Below, piece by piece: positions 37,432 to 48,238 of a stretch of 64,000 bases of DNA (positions are counted from its first letter, which is position 1; each line of letters starts with the position of its first letter). The DNA comes from Halanaerobium kushneri (lineage in GTDB: Bacteria; Bacillota; Halanaerobiia; Halanaerobiales; Halanaerobiaceae): contig NZ_FTNC01000004.1 in the NCBI RefSeq assembly GCF_900156285.1, positions 124,001-188,000 of the forward strand. The letters run 5' to 3'. The notes under the pieces were generated by a model. The model worked only from the letters and a program-made list of their open reading frames with translations, was not told the origin of the DNA and made no database searches. The translations under genes and the position numbers were made by a program.

Positions 37432-37839
37432 GTGCAGCGTTTATTAATAATACATACACCTGATGCTGATCTTAAGGATATAGCAGAGGGTATAAAAGAA
37501 GGGGCAGAATCACAGGGGTTTAGAGTTGACATAAAAAATACAAAAGATGTGGGAAATGGAGTCTCCTTTTATCCCTACGATTTAATTCTGGCAGGCAGTC
37601 CAACCAGGGGGATTTTTAGAGGGAAGATAGATGAATCATTAAGTTCATTTCTTTCTAAAGCCAAACGTACTGTCGGAAAAGATGCTGTCGCCTATGTTAA
37701 ACCTCGTTTTTTTGCAACCAATAAGGCTTTAAAGAAGGTAATGGCTGCTCTTGAATCACAGGGCTGTATAGTTAAGAATTTTAAGGCAATTAAGAACCAC
37801 CAGTCAGCAGTAGAATTTGGTAAAAATATTAAAATATAG
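37432..37839 (+). CDS. Flavodoxin-fold protein
   Basis: A 135-residue protein. GTG 37432 follows AAGGAGGG at the right spacing; 13 codons upstream are in frame but run through the ribosome site. The pattern LLIIHTPDADLKDIAEGI (in place of the FMN phosphate loop) and DLILAGSPTRGIFRG matches flavodoxin-like domains. The canonical TxTGNT loop is not intact, so FMN binding is unsure. It may belong with the neighbouring redox genes. Confidence 0.75.
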   Translation: MQRLLIIHTPDADLKDIAEGIKEGAESQGFRVDIKNTKDVGNGVSFYPYDLILAGSPTRGIFRGKIDESLSSFLSKAKRTVGKDAVAYVKPRFFATNKALKKVMAALESQGCIVKNFKAIKNHQSAVEFGKNIKI

Positions 37840-37844
37840 AATTT

Positions 37845-37879
37845 AAAAACCGCAGTTAAAATTTGGGCTGTGGTTTTTT
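37845..37879 (+). terminator. Terminator after the flavodoxin-like gene
   Basis: AACCGCAG (37848-37855) pairs with CTGTGGTT (37868-37875), one G-T pair, with A's before and T's after. Confidence 0.8.
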
Positions 37880-37913
37880 CAAATTATAAAATTCTGGAGT
37901 GAATTAACAGAGT

Positions 37914-38354
37914 ATGAGTAAAAATTGTTCTATTAAGTTAGAAAATGTACAGCAGATTATTGATGATCAGGAAAAACAGCAGATCAACAATCGGTATCAG
38001 GGTGAATTTTATAGCAAAAATCAAAAACTTTATTTAAGCTATCAGGATGATGCTGAAGGTCTTGATGGTTCGCAGACTATTATTAAAATTGATCCTGAAC
38101 GGGAACGAGTTTTACTCCTGCGCCAGGAACCTGCTGCTATGAAGCAGGATTTTGTAACTGGTAAAAAGCAGGAGGGTTATTTTAAGACTGCCTATGGTGA
38201 GATCAAGATGGCAGTTAAAACAAAAAGATTGGAAATGGAAATCAGCGATAATGCGGGCCTGATTAGAATTAACTATCAGGTTTTTCTGGGTGGAGAATTA
38301 AATGCTGAACACCATTTAAAAATAAATTATAAAATTATAAAGGAAAATTCATAG
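37914..38354 (+). CDS. DUF1934 (YwiB-like) beta-barrel protein
   Basis: A 146-residue lipocalin-like protein predicted to be mostly beta strands. It carries family-type IDPERERVLLLRQ and late LGGELNAEHHLKINYKI segments. DUF1934 proteins sit next to argS in many Firmicutes, as here (14 nt before argS). Function is unknown. Confidence 0.82.
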   Translation: MSKNCSIKLENVQQIIDDQEKQQINNRYQGEFYSKNQKLYLSYQDDAEGLDGSQTIIKIDPERERVLLLRQEPAAMKQDFVTGKKQEGYFKTAYGEIKMAVKTKRLEMEISDNAGLIRINYQVFLGGELNAEHHLKINYKIIKENS

Positions 38355-38367
38355 GAGGTTTATTGTT

Positions 38368-40029
38368 TTGCAGAAAAATTTACAGGCCGCTGTGGAAGCT
38401 GAACTTATCAGCTTTCTGGTCGAAAGTGTAAAAAAAGCAATTTTTGATGGAGATTTAGATTTAGAGAAGGTACCTGAGGTCTCAATAGAAGTACCGCGCG
38501 AAAAAGGCCACGGGGATTATGCTACCAATCTGGCAATGGTTTTAGCCGGCAGGGCAGGGATGAACCCCCGCAGGATTGCTGAGATTATTGTTGATAATTT
38601 TGAAAGTGAAATAGTAGAAGACATAAGTATAGCCGGTCCGGGTTTTATTAACTTTAAACTAAACAATGCCTGGCTCTGGAATAACTTAAAGATTATTACC
38701 AGAAGAGCAGATGATTATGGTAAAATTGATGCCGGCAAAGGGAAGAGAGTGCAGGTGGAGTTTGTTTCTGCCAATCCAACCGGACCACTCCACGTTGGAC
38801 ACAGCCGGGGAGCAGTTGTTGGAGATGTAACTGCTTCAATTATGGAAGCTGCGGGTTTCGATGTAGAAAGAGAATATTATATTAATGATGCTGGAAACCA
38901 GATGGATATTCTGGGTCAGTCAACTCTTTTAAGATACCGGGAGCTGCTGGGAGAAGAAATTGAAATGCCGGAAGATGTATATGCCGGTGATTATGTTAAA
39001 GAAATTGCTCAGGATTTATATGATGATTATGGTGCTGAGTTGATGGAAAAAGATGAAACAGCAAGAATTGAAATTTGTCGTGAGTATGCCTATCAGGAAA
39101 TGCTTAAAAATATAAAATCTGATCTGGAAGAATTCGGAATTGAATTTGATAACTGGTTTAGTGAGCGCACACTGCATCCTGAACAGATTGAGCATGCAAT
39201 AGACCTTCTGCGGGATAAAGGTTATATTTTCGAAAAGGAAGATGCTCTCTGGTTTAAATCTACTGATTTTGGAGATGATAAGGATCGAGTAATTATCAAA
39301 TCAGATGGTTCACCTACTTATCTGGCAGCAGATATGGCCTATCATTTAGATAAGCTGGAGCGCGGCTTTGATAAATTAATTAATGTCTGGGGTGCCGATC
39401 ACCACGGTTATATTCCAAGGATGAAAGCAGTAATTGAAGCCTTCGGTTATGACAGAGATACGCTCGAGGTTATTGTAGTGCAGATGGTAACTCTGCTCCG
39501 GAATGGCAAGAAAATGCCAATGTCCAAAAGAGCCGGCAGCTTTGTAACTATGAGTGAGGTAAACCAGGAAGTTGGAAGAGATGCAGCTCGTTACTATTAT
39601 GTAATGCGCAGCACTGACAGCCATCTTGATTTTGATCTGGAGCTTGCTAAAGAAGAATCAAGCAATAATCCGGTTTATTATGTTCAGTATGCTCATGCAA
39701 GAATCCACAGTATTATTGCCAATTCTGAACTGGAAGCAGCTGCTGATAATCTGGATCTATTAACACATGAAGCTGAGATTGACTTAATGAAGATGCTGGC
39801 TAAACTGCCGGAAGAAATCAAATTAAGTGCAGAATCAAGACAGCCGCATCACCTTACAACTTATGCATATGATCTTGCAACAGCTTTCCATTCATTCTAT
39901 AATAATTGTCGGGTAAATACAGACAGCAGCGAACTGGCCCAGGCGAGACTTTATCTGGTTAATGCAGCCCGCCAGGTCTTAAAAAATGTTTTAACTCTGC
40001 TGGGCATTAGTGCTCCGGAGCAGATGTAG
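38368..40029 (+). CDS. argS: Arginyl-tRNA synthetase
   Basis: Class I synthetase, 553 residues. It has an N-terminal Add-1 domain (about 1-110), HVGH in NPTGPLHVGHSRGAVVGD (about 138-141), the catalytic domain with WGADHHGYIPRMKA, the KMSKS equivalent MPMSKRAG (about 388), and the DALR anticodon-binding domain. It starts at TTG 38368 after AGGAGG. It is cotranscribed with the DUF1934 gene. Confidence 0.96.
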   Translation: MQKNLQAAVEAELISFLVESVKKAIFDGDLDLEKVPEVSIEVPREKGHGDYATNLAMVLAGRAGMNPRRIAEIIVDNFESEIVEDISIAGPGFINFKLNNAWLWNNLKIITRRADDYGKIDAGKGKRVQVEFVSANPTGPLHVGHSRGAVVGDVTASIMEAAGFDVEREYYINDAGNQMDILGQSTLLRYRELLGEEIEMPEDVYAGDYVKEIAQDLYDDYGAELMEKDETARIEICREYAYQEMLKNIKSDLEEFGIEFDNWFSERTLHPEQIEHAIDLLRDKGYIFEKEDALWFKSTDFGDDKDRVIIKSDGSPTYLAADMAYHLDKLERGFDKLINVWGADHHGYIPRMKAVIEAFGYDRDTLEVIVVQMVTLLRNGKKMPMSKRAGSFVTMSEVNQEVGRDAARYYYVMRSTDSHLDFDLELAKEESSNNPVYYVQYAHARIHSIIANSELEAAADNLDLLTHEAEIDLMKMLAKLPEEIKLSAESRQPHHLTTYAYDLATAFHSFYNNCRVNTDSSELAQARLYLVNAARQVLKNVLTLLGISAPEQM

Positions 40030-40058
40030 TTATAATTTAAATAGTCAGGTTTTAAAAT

Positions 40059-40100
40059 AGAGAAGATTTACTAAAATTTGATGGTGAATCTTCTCTTTAC
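40059..40100 (+). terminator. Hairpin between argS and pyrG
   Basis: AGAGAAGATT (40059-40068) pairs perfectly with AATCTTCTCT (40087-40096) around an 18-nt loop, followed only by TTAC. It is probably a weak argS terminator; no pyrG CTP-sensing run of G's was seen. Confidence 0.55.
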
Positions 40101-40114
40101 ATAAATACTTATAA

Positions 40115-41770
<1,656 letters not shown>

Positions 41771-41782
41771 GGGGGAGCTAAT

Positions 41783-42556
41783 ATGGCAGGAGATTTAGTA
41801 AAGTGTGATTTTAATTCTCCGATAGCAACTGTCAGCATTAATCGGCCTCAGGTTTTAAATGCTTATAATGAAGAACTGCTGGATCAGCTGCAACAAATAC
41901 TGGTAGAATTGTTTGAAGCTGACGAGGCAGCAGCTGTTATTTTAACTTCAGAAGGCAGCAGAGCTTTTTCTGTTGGCGGTGATATAGATTATCTGGAAAA
42001 ATTAGATTATAAACAGGCCAAAAAATTGTCGCAAAAGGGCCAGCAGCTCTGTAATTTAATCGAAGAAAGTGCTCCGGTTGTAATTGCAGCAATTGATGGT
42101 TATGCCCTTGGTGGTGGTATGGAAATAACACTGGCCTGTGATCTTCGCCTTGCCTCGACCCGGTCTAGATTTGGGCAGCCGGAAGTTAAGCTGGGAATTA
42201 TTCCAGCCTTTGGAGGCACTCAGCGGCTGCCGCGGCTGATAGGAGAAGCAGAAGCAAAAGAGTTATTATATACAGGTGATATTATTGATGCAGCATTAGC
42301 CTATGAGCTGGGGCTGATTAATAAAGTGGTTACACCCCGCAGTTTGCTTTCGGAGGCAAGAGAATTAGCCCTTGAGATAACGGATCGTTCAACTCAGGCT
42401 GTCAAAATGATTAAAAAGGCTGTAAACAAAAAATGTCAGGAGCCTTCTCAGGCCGGTTATGAATACGAAAGTGAAGCATTTGCTCAGTGTTTTAAAACTG
42501 AGGAACATAAAGTTAGAATTAGAGAGATCAGGCGGATTGTTAAAGAGGATAGTTAA
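41783..42556 (+). CDS. Enoyl-CoA hydratase/isomerase (crotonase) family protein
   Basis: 257 residues. It has oxyanion-hole segments GSRAFSVGGDIDYLEK (about 57) and DGYALGGGMEITLACDLRLA (about 103), then RFGQPEVKLGIIPAFGGTQRLPRLIG with the catalytic-type Glu. C-terminal YESEAFAQCFKTEEHKVRIREI replaces the common DxxEGxxAF. It probably shares the pyrG transcript (12-nt gap). No thiolase or acyl-CoA dehydrogenase is nearby, so hydratase versus other crotonase chemistry is undecided. Confidence 0.85.
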   Translation: MAGDLVKCDFNSPIATVSINRPQVLNAYNEELLDQLQQILVELFEADEAAAVILTSEGSRAFSVGGDIDYLEKLDYKQAKKLSQKGQQLCNLIEESAPVVIAAIDGYALGGGMEITLACDLRLASTRSRFGQPEVKLGIIPAFGGTQRLPRLIGEAEAKELLYTGDIIDAALAYELGLINKVVTPRSLLSEARELALEITDRSTQAVKMIKKAVNKKCQEPSQAGYEYESEAFAQCFKTEEHKVRIREIRRIVKEDS

Positions 42557-42675
42557 AGTCAAATGGCCGCTTAACCTAATTTTTGAGATTCAAAAAAGGA
42601 TTTTCATAATCAATGAAGAATAATTAGGTTAAGGAGGTGAAGACCTGGCCTCAAGTTTACAGGCCGGGATAAATA

Positions 42676-43308
42676 ATGTTAATCAATCTTTCGACAACAA
42701 TTGCTTTAAGCTGTCCTGCCTGTGGGCGTCTGGAAAAGGAGAAGGTCAATATTTTTGAGCTGCCGGCTGGTGAACTTAAACAACTAAGCTGCAGCTGTGG
42801 AGCAGAAAAAGCAGCGTTGATGAGAAAGGAAAATTCTCAGCTGCAGATTAATTATTTCTGTTTGCACTGTGACAAAGCTCATAAGGTGTTAGTTAGCGCT
42901 CAGGATTTCTGGCGTTCAAACCATCTTCAGCCTCTTTCCTGCAGAGACACAGGTCTTAATCCGGGGTTTTTTGGTCCCCCGGCTCTGGTTAACGAGGAGA
43001 TAAAAAAAGAGAAGCAGGATCTCGAATTAATGGCAGCCGAGCTTGGTTTTGATGATTTTAAGAATCCTGAGGTCATGCTGCAGGCACTTGACATTATTCA
43101 TGATATTGCCGTGGAAGAGGCTTTAAGCTGTGAATGCGGCAGTGATGATATAAATATAGAATTATTTTCTGACAGAATTCAACTAATTTGTAACAACTGC
43201 GGCTCGCGTTTAAATATAGCTGCTGTCGATAAAGAAGATTTAAAAAATTTAAGACAGTTAAACAGCGTGCAGCTGCATTCTATTCAGGGAAAATCAAATA
43301 ATTTTTAA
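42676..43308 (+). CDS. Conserved hypothetical protein with multiple zinc-ribbon cysteine pairs
   Basis: The 210-residue protein contains CPAC (13-16), CSC (39-41), CLHC (about 62-65), CEC (about 153-155) and CNNC (about 173-176), an arrangement of two or three zinc ribbons. A helical middle segment includes the repeated ELGFDDF and ALDIIHDIAVEEAL. I do not recognise a function. The better Shine-Dalgarno (AAGGAGGTG near 42631) lies far upstream, before a GGCCT/AGGCC hairpin, so the start is less certain. fba follows 39 nt later. Confidence 0.68.
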   Translation: MLINLSTTIALSCPACGRLEKEKVNIFELPAGELKQLSCSCGAEKAALMRKENSQLQINYFCLHCDKAHKVLVSAQDFWRSNHLQPLSCRDTGLNPGFFGPPALVNEEIKKEKQDLELMAAELGFDDFKNPEVMLQALDIIHDIAVEEALSCECGSDDINIELFSDRIQLICNNCGSRLNIAAVDKEDLKNLRQLNSVQLHSIQGKSNNF

Positions 43309-43323
43309 AAGACCCTGGATTAA

Positions 43324-44205
<882 letters not shown>

Positions 44206-44217
44206 ATAGTAATTACT

Positions 44218-44300
44218 ACCGGGTATCTGTAAAATATTTCTATAAAAGCTTATTGAATTTTAAGTTGATGGAGATATTTTACAGGTACCCGGTGTTTTAT
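44218..44300 (+). terminator. Long-stem terminator after fba
   Basis: ACCGGGTATCTGTAAAATAT (44218-44237) pairs throughout with ATATTTTACAGGTACCCGGT (44274-44293), with a single G-U pair; up to four more pairs extend it. The loop is about 30 nt and TGTTTTATTCTTTTT follows. The stem is about twice as long as the window's other terminators. Confidence 0.75.
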
Positions 44301-44323
44301 TCTTTTTCAAAAGGAGGATTTAG

Positions 44324-45343
44324 TTGACACAGCTCTGGTTAGAATTTATTTTAATGGCAATATTTATTATTATTTCAGGAACTTATTTATCAAGGTTTGG
44401 AGATATAATTGCTGATAAAAGTGGACTCGGTCAGGCTTTTATCGGTGGTATTTTAATTGCAATGGCAACTTCGTTGCCGGAACTGGTGACCAGTATCAGT
44501 TCAGCTATTGTAGGGGCACCAGATATTGCAGTTGGTAACGCTTTTGGCAGCAATACTTTTAATCTTGTCATCTTAGCCTTTGCTGATCTTCTACAGGGCA
44601 AGGGTCCACTACTACTTCGAGTTAACTACAGTCACATTCTTTCCGGTCTGGTAGGTGTTTTGCTTTCAGCACTGGTCGTCTTCAGTCTTATCTTATCTAA
44701 TTTTATGAATTTTAATTTAAGTATTTTTGGTGTTGGTGTAGATAGTATTATCTTGCTGCTCACTTATATTATAAGTGTACGCATGATTTATCGTTATGAT
44801 AAGAAAAATCCTCTTGATCCAGATGATCCAAAAAAAGAGGAAGATCCAAATCCAGACTATACTTTAAATAAGGCTCTGCTGGGTTTTGCTCTTTGTGCAG
44901 TTGTAATTGTTTTTAGTGGCTATCGTTTAACGATTACTGCTGATCAGATATCTATGCTGACTGGAATCGATCAGAGTTTTATTGGTTCAATTATGGTGGC
45001 TGCTGCTACTTCATTACCGGAACTGGTTGCAACTATTTCGGCTGTTAAAATTGGTGCCTATAACATGGCAGTAGGAAATGTCTTTGGCAGCAATATCTTC
45101 AATATGACAGTTATTTTCTTTGCCGATGTTTTTTATCGTCAGGGAGTTTTATTAGAAGATGCCCGCATAGTACATATTTTAACTGCAACTGTAGGTATTG
45201 TGATGGCAACTATAATTTTAATCGGTTTATTTTATCGATCTCGCCGCTCGTTTATGTGGATGGGCTGGGACTCGATTGCGGCTGCAATAGTATATTTTGT
45301 AGGAGTTTATCTGCTATTTCAGCTCGGACTAAACGTAATTTAA
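44324..45343 (+). CDS. Calcium/sodium antiporter (CaCA, YrbG-like)
   Basis: A membrane exchanger of 339 residues with two inverted five-helix halves. Each half carries the alpha-repeat: ATSLPELVTSI...GNAFGSNTFNL (about 50-85) and ATSLPELVATI...GNVFGSNIFNM (about 228-263). An acidic cytoplasmic loop (PLDPDDPKKEEDPNPD, about 163-178) joins them. It starts at TTG 44324 after AGGAGG. Sodium-coupled calcium export is inferred from the family and fits a Na+-based bioenergetic system. Confidence 0.9.
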   Translation: MTQLWLEFILMAIFIIISGTYLSRFGDIIADKSGLGQAFIGGILIAMATSLPELVTSISSAIVGAPDIAVGNAFGSNTFNLVILAFADLLQGKGPLLLRVNYSHILSGLVGVLLSALVVFSLILSNFMNFNLSIFGVGVDSIILLLTYIISVRMIYRYDKKNPLDPDDPKKEEDPNPDYTLNKALLGFALCAVVIVFSGYRLTITADQISMLTGIDQSFIGSIMVAAATSLPELVATISAVKIGAYNMAVGNVFGSNIFNMTVIFFADVFYRQGVLLEDARIVHILTATVGIVMATIILIGLFYRSRRSFMWMGWDSIAAAIVYFVGVYLLFQLGLNVI

Positions 45344-45368
45344 TTTCAAATTTTTGTTATTGACTTAA

Positions 45369-45706
45369 ATATTTTGCCTCTAAACTCTTGCCTTATTCCA
45401 AATTAAATTACAAGAAAAAGTAGAATTCTTATTAAAGTTAAAAATGACTACCTTCCCGATCGGCACCTCCTGTGCCGCGGTCAGCTCAGAACATCGTGTT
45501 CTTCGGTCAGTTTTAACTTTGCTATTCATAAACTTTTTCTAAGCAATTTACTAAGTCAGCTCGACAGGAGTTTAGAGTCAAAAATATAAATATCATTCAA
45601 AATTTGAAATTAATTACTGAGATAAATGAAGCTGCTTAATCTATTGCTGCCTCCTGCGGCAGGATTAACAAACAACCTCCTGTTGTTTGACCTCATTTAT
45701 CCTAGT
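45369..45706. other. Gene-free highly structured segment with three CTCCT-loop hairpins
   Basis: Module 1 has an outer inverted repeat (about 45369-45390 with 45565-45587). Inside it lie AGAAAAAGT/ACTTTTTCT (45413-45421/45532-45540), AAAGTTAAAA/TTTTAACTTT (45434-45443/45511-45520), and two hairpins: CGGCAC-CTCCT-GTGCCG (45461-45477) and AGAACA-TCG-TGTTCT (45488-45502). Module 2 is closed by GATAAATGA/TCATTTATC (45621-45629/45693-45701). It holds TTAATC/GATTAA around GCTGC-CTCCT-GCGGC (45636-45668) and CAAACAAC-CTCCT-GTTGTTTG (45669-45689). The strand is unknown. It could be a structured RNA, a rho leader or a fold-back DNA element. Confidence 0.7.
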
Positions 45707-45829
45707 TACTCATCAAGCTTAAATAACTAAAAATACTAAGTCATCTAGTTTAATAGAATATACATACAGATTTATTCAGATAAATTATTTTTAAATAAAA
45801 CAGGGAAAATAAAGAAAGGTGGACTTGAT

Positions 45830-47089
45830 GTGCTTAACATCAGTGAGTTAGAACGAAAAACTATTACAGAATTACATGAGATAGCAAAGGAAATGGGAGT
45901 CAGCGGTTATTCGCAGATGCGGAAAAAAGATTTGATCTTTGCTATTTTGAAGAAGGGAACAGAAAAAGGAGGGAATATTTTTGCTGAGGGTGTGCTGGAG
46001 ATTATTCAGAGTGAAGGATATGGATTTTTAAGACCTTCTAAATATATCCCCTCCAGTGATGATATCTATATCTCCGCTTCTCAGATCAGGAGATTTGACT
46101 TAAGAACTGGAGATGTAGTTTCCGGTCAGGTCAGAGAACCCAAGGATAACGAAAAATATTTTGCAATCTTAAGAATCGAGGCGGTTAATTATCAGGATCC
46201 GGAAAAAGCAAGGGAGCGTTCGCATTTTGAAGATTTAACTCCTCTTTATCCGGAGGAACGGTATAAGCTTGAATATCATAAAAATGAAATTTCGTCCCGG
46301 ATGATTGATTTGATTGCTCCGATTGGGAAAGGGCAGCGGGGGCTTTTAGTTTCTCCACCTAAAGCCGGTAAGACTGTGCTTTTAAAAAAGGTAGCTAATA
46401 GTATTCGTTATAATTATCCGGAAAGCAAGATGATGATTCTTTTAATTGATGAACGGCCGGAAGAGGTTACAGATATGAGGCGTTCGGTTGATGCGGAAGT
46501 AATTGCCTCTACTTTTGATGAGCCACCCGAGGAACATATTCAGGTAGCTGAGCTGGTGCTGGAAAAAGCCAAGCGGCTGGTTGAACACAAAAATGATGTA
46601 GTCATTCTTTTAGATAGTATTACCCGACTTGCCAGAGCAGCCAATGTGACCATCCCTCCCAGCGGCAGAACTCTCTCAGGTGGACTTGACCCAACAGCTA
46701 TGCATTTCCCCAAACGGTTTTTTGGAGCTGCCCGAAATATCGAAGAAGGTGGCAGTTTGACAATTATTGCTACTTCTCTAGTGGATACAGGCAGCCGTAT
46801 GGATGATGTAATTTATGAGGAGTTTAAGGGTACAGGTAATATGGAACTGCACTTAAGCCGCCGACTGGCAGAGCGAAGACTCTTCCCGGCAATTGATATC
46901 AATCGTTCTGGAACCAGAAAAGAAGAGATGCTTTTGGGAGAGAAGGAACTGGAAATTATCTGGAAACTCCGTCAGCAGACTCAGGATATGACAGATTATG
47001 AGCTGATGAGTACTTTTTTAAAACAGCTAAAAAATACTAAGGATAATGAGGAACTGCTGGATATGCTGGACAAGGTCTTTAAGAACTAA
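45830..47089 (+). CDS. rho: Transcription termination factor Rho
   Basis: Hexameric RNA helicase ending transcription. GTG 45830 follows AAAGGTGG. The 419-residue protein has a Rho N-domain (about 1-40), a cold-shock-like RNA-binding domain ([27 protein letters not shown]), Walker [13 protein letters not shown] (about 177), [13 protein letters not shown], the R-loop [10 protein letters not shown] and arginine-finger region. It is preceded by the 486-nt structured gap. Confidence 0.96.
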   Translation: MLNISELERKTITELHEIAKEMGVSGYSQMRKKDLIFAILKKGTEKGGNIFAEGVLEIIQSEGYGFLRPSKYIPSSDDIYISASQIRRFDLRTGDVVSGQVREPKDNEKYFAILRIEAVNYQDPEKARERSHFEDLTPLYPEERYKLEYHKNEISSRMIDLIAPIGKGQRGLLVSPPKAGKTVLLKKVANSIRYNYPESKMMILLIDERPEEVTDMRRSVDAEVIASTFDEPPEEHIQVAELVLEKAKRLVEHKNDVVILLDSITRLARAANVTIPPSGRTLSGGLDPTAMHFPKRFFGAARNIEEGGSLTIIATSLVDTGSRMDDVIYEEFKGTGNMELHLSRRLAERRLFPAIDINRSGTRKEEMLLGEKELEIIWKLRQQTQDMTDYELMSTFLKQLKNTKDNEELLDMLDKVFKN

Positions 47090-47118
47090 AACAGGCTTGA
47101 AAATCTCTAGCTTTTTCC

Positions 47119-47147
47119 TTGCAACACTAAAAGGCCTGTGTTATAAT
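47119..47147 (+). promoter_or_regulatory. rpmE promoter
   Basis: -35 TTGCAA (47119-47124), 17-nt spacer, perfect -10 TATAAT (47142-47147). Confidence 0.85.
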
Positions 47148-47154
47148 AAATCTT

Positions 47155-47220
47155 AGCGTGAAGATTTATGTCTTCAGCCCGATTTTTAAGACATAAAATA
47201 ATCGGTGTAACAATAATTAT
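47155..47220 (+). promoter_or_regulatory. Candidate L31 leader RNA with two overlapping helices
   Basis: TTTATGTCTT (47165-47174) pairs perfectly with AAGACATAAA (47188-47197). CCGATT (47179-47184), inside that loop, pairs with AATCGG (47200-47205) beyond it. The two are pseudoknotted or mutually exclusive. Autoregulatory L31 leaders are known in Firmicutes; identity with those was not tested. Confidence 0.5.
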
Positions 47221-47242
47221 GTATGCAAGAGAGGTGATATAG

Positions 47243-47470
47243 ATGCGTGAAGGAATCCACCCGGACGTAAAAGAAACCACAATAACCTGTGCCTGCGGCG
47301 AGGTTTATAAAACTAAGTCAACTAAAGAAGATATCAGGGTAGAAGTTTGTTCTAGCTGTCATCCATTCTATACAGGAAAACAGCGTAAAGCCAAAAAAGG
47401 TGGTCGTGTCGAAAGATTTAATAAAAAATATGGGATTTCAGACGAAAGCTCAGAAGAAGATTCTGAGTAG
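47243..47470 (+). CDS. rpmE: 50S ribosomal protein L31 (zinc type)
   Basis: 75 residues. The Cys pattern CAC (16-18) and CSSCH (36-40) gives a zinc-binding (C+) L31. Core segments [16 protein letters not shown] and HPFYTGKQR are conserved. An acidic tail ([10 protein letters not shown]) extends beyond the usual end. AGAGAGGTG precedes the ATG. Confidence 0.96.
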   Translation: MREGIHPDVKETTITCACGEVYKTKSTKEDIRVEVCSSCHPFYTGKQRKAKKGGRVERFNKKYGISDESSEEDSE

Positions 47471-47497
47471 AACGGAACAGAAATCCTTTTTTCTGCT

Positions 47498-47526
47498 GCA
47501 GGGCTTAATTGCTCTGCTTTTTTTTT
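47498..47526 (+). terminator. rpmE terminator
   Basis: GCAGGGC (47498-47504) pairs with GCTCTGC (47511-47517), one G-T pair, then nine T's. Confidence 0.9.
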
Positions 47527-47621
47527 AGAAAAATTTTCATAATCTGGCGCTTGTAAGAGAAAATTTTAATTTCATTTTTGATTTAAAATCTGAACAGCAA
47601 ACTAATGATGAGGTGGAGTAA

Positions 47622-48200
47622 TTGTATAAAATCACAAAAAGTGGCTGGCTGGAAGTAATTACAGGTCCAATGTACTGTGGTAAAAGTGAAGAGTTAATCC
47701 GCAGGCTGCGGAGGGTGAAAATTGCCAGGCAGAAGGTAAAAGTTTTTAAACCAGTTTTAGATAATCGTTACAGTAAAAAAGATGTTGTTTCTCACAGTGG
47801 AAACAGTATAGAAGCAGTTCCGGTTGATCATCCAGAAGAAATTTTAGAGCGGATTGATAATACAGTTGATGTTGTTGGTATTGATGAAGCTCAATTTTTT
47901 CATGAAGATTTAGTGGAGATTTGTGAAGACCTGGCGGATAGAGGGATCAGAGTAATATTGGCCGGTCTGGACAGAGATTTTCGCAATGAACCATTTGGCC
48001 CGATGCCGGAACTAATGGCAAGAGCCGAATATGTTGATAAACTGCATGCTATCTGTATTCAGTGTGGTGAACCAGCAAGTAGAACTCAGCGTTTAATTGA
48101 TGGTGAACCGGCAGCAGCCGATGATCCGGTGATTCTGGTCGGTGCTTCCGAGGTTTATGAGGCCCGCTGCAGGAGCTGTCATGCGATTAAAGGCGAATAA
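47622..48200 (+). CDS. tdk: Thymidine kinase
   Basis: Salvage enzyme phosphorylating thymidine. It starts at TTG 47622 after GGTGGAG. The 192-residue type II enzyme has [17 protein letters not shown] (P-loop, about 13-29), DEAQFF (about 88-93), a zinc site from CIQC and CRSCH, and the lasso TRTQR-like SRTQRLI. It sits in the common rpmE-tdk-prfA-prmC order. Confidence 0.96.
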   Translation: MYKITKSGWLEVITGPMYCGKSEELIRRLRRVKIARQKVKVFKPVLDNRYSKKDVVSHSGNSIEAVPVDHPEEILERIDNTVDVVGIDEAQFFHEDLVEICEDLADRGIRVILAGLDRDFRNEPFGPMPELMARAEYVDKLHAICIQCGEPASRTQRLIDGEPAAADDPVILVGASEVYEARCRSCHAIKGE

Positions 48201-48238
48201 GCCTGTTAATTTTTAAGATAATATGAGGTGAATGATAA

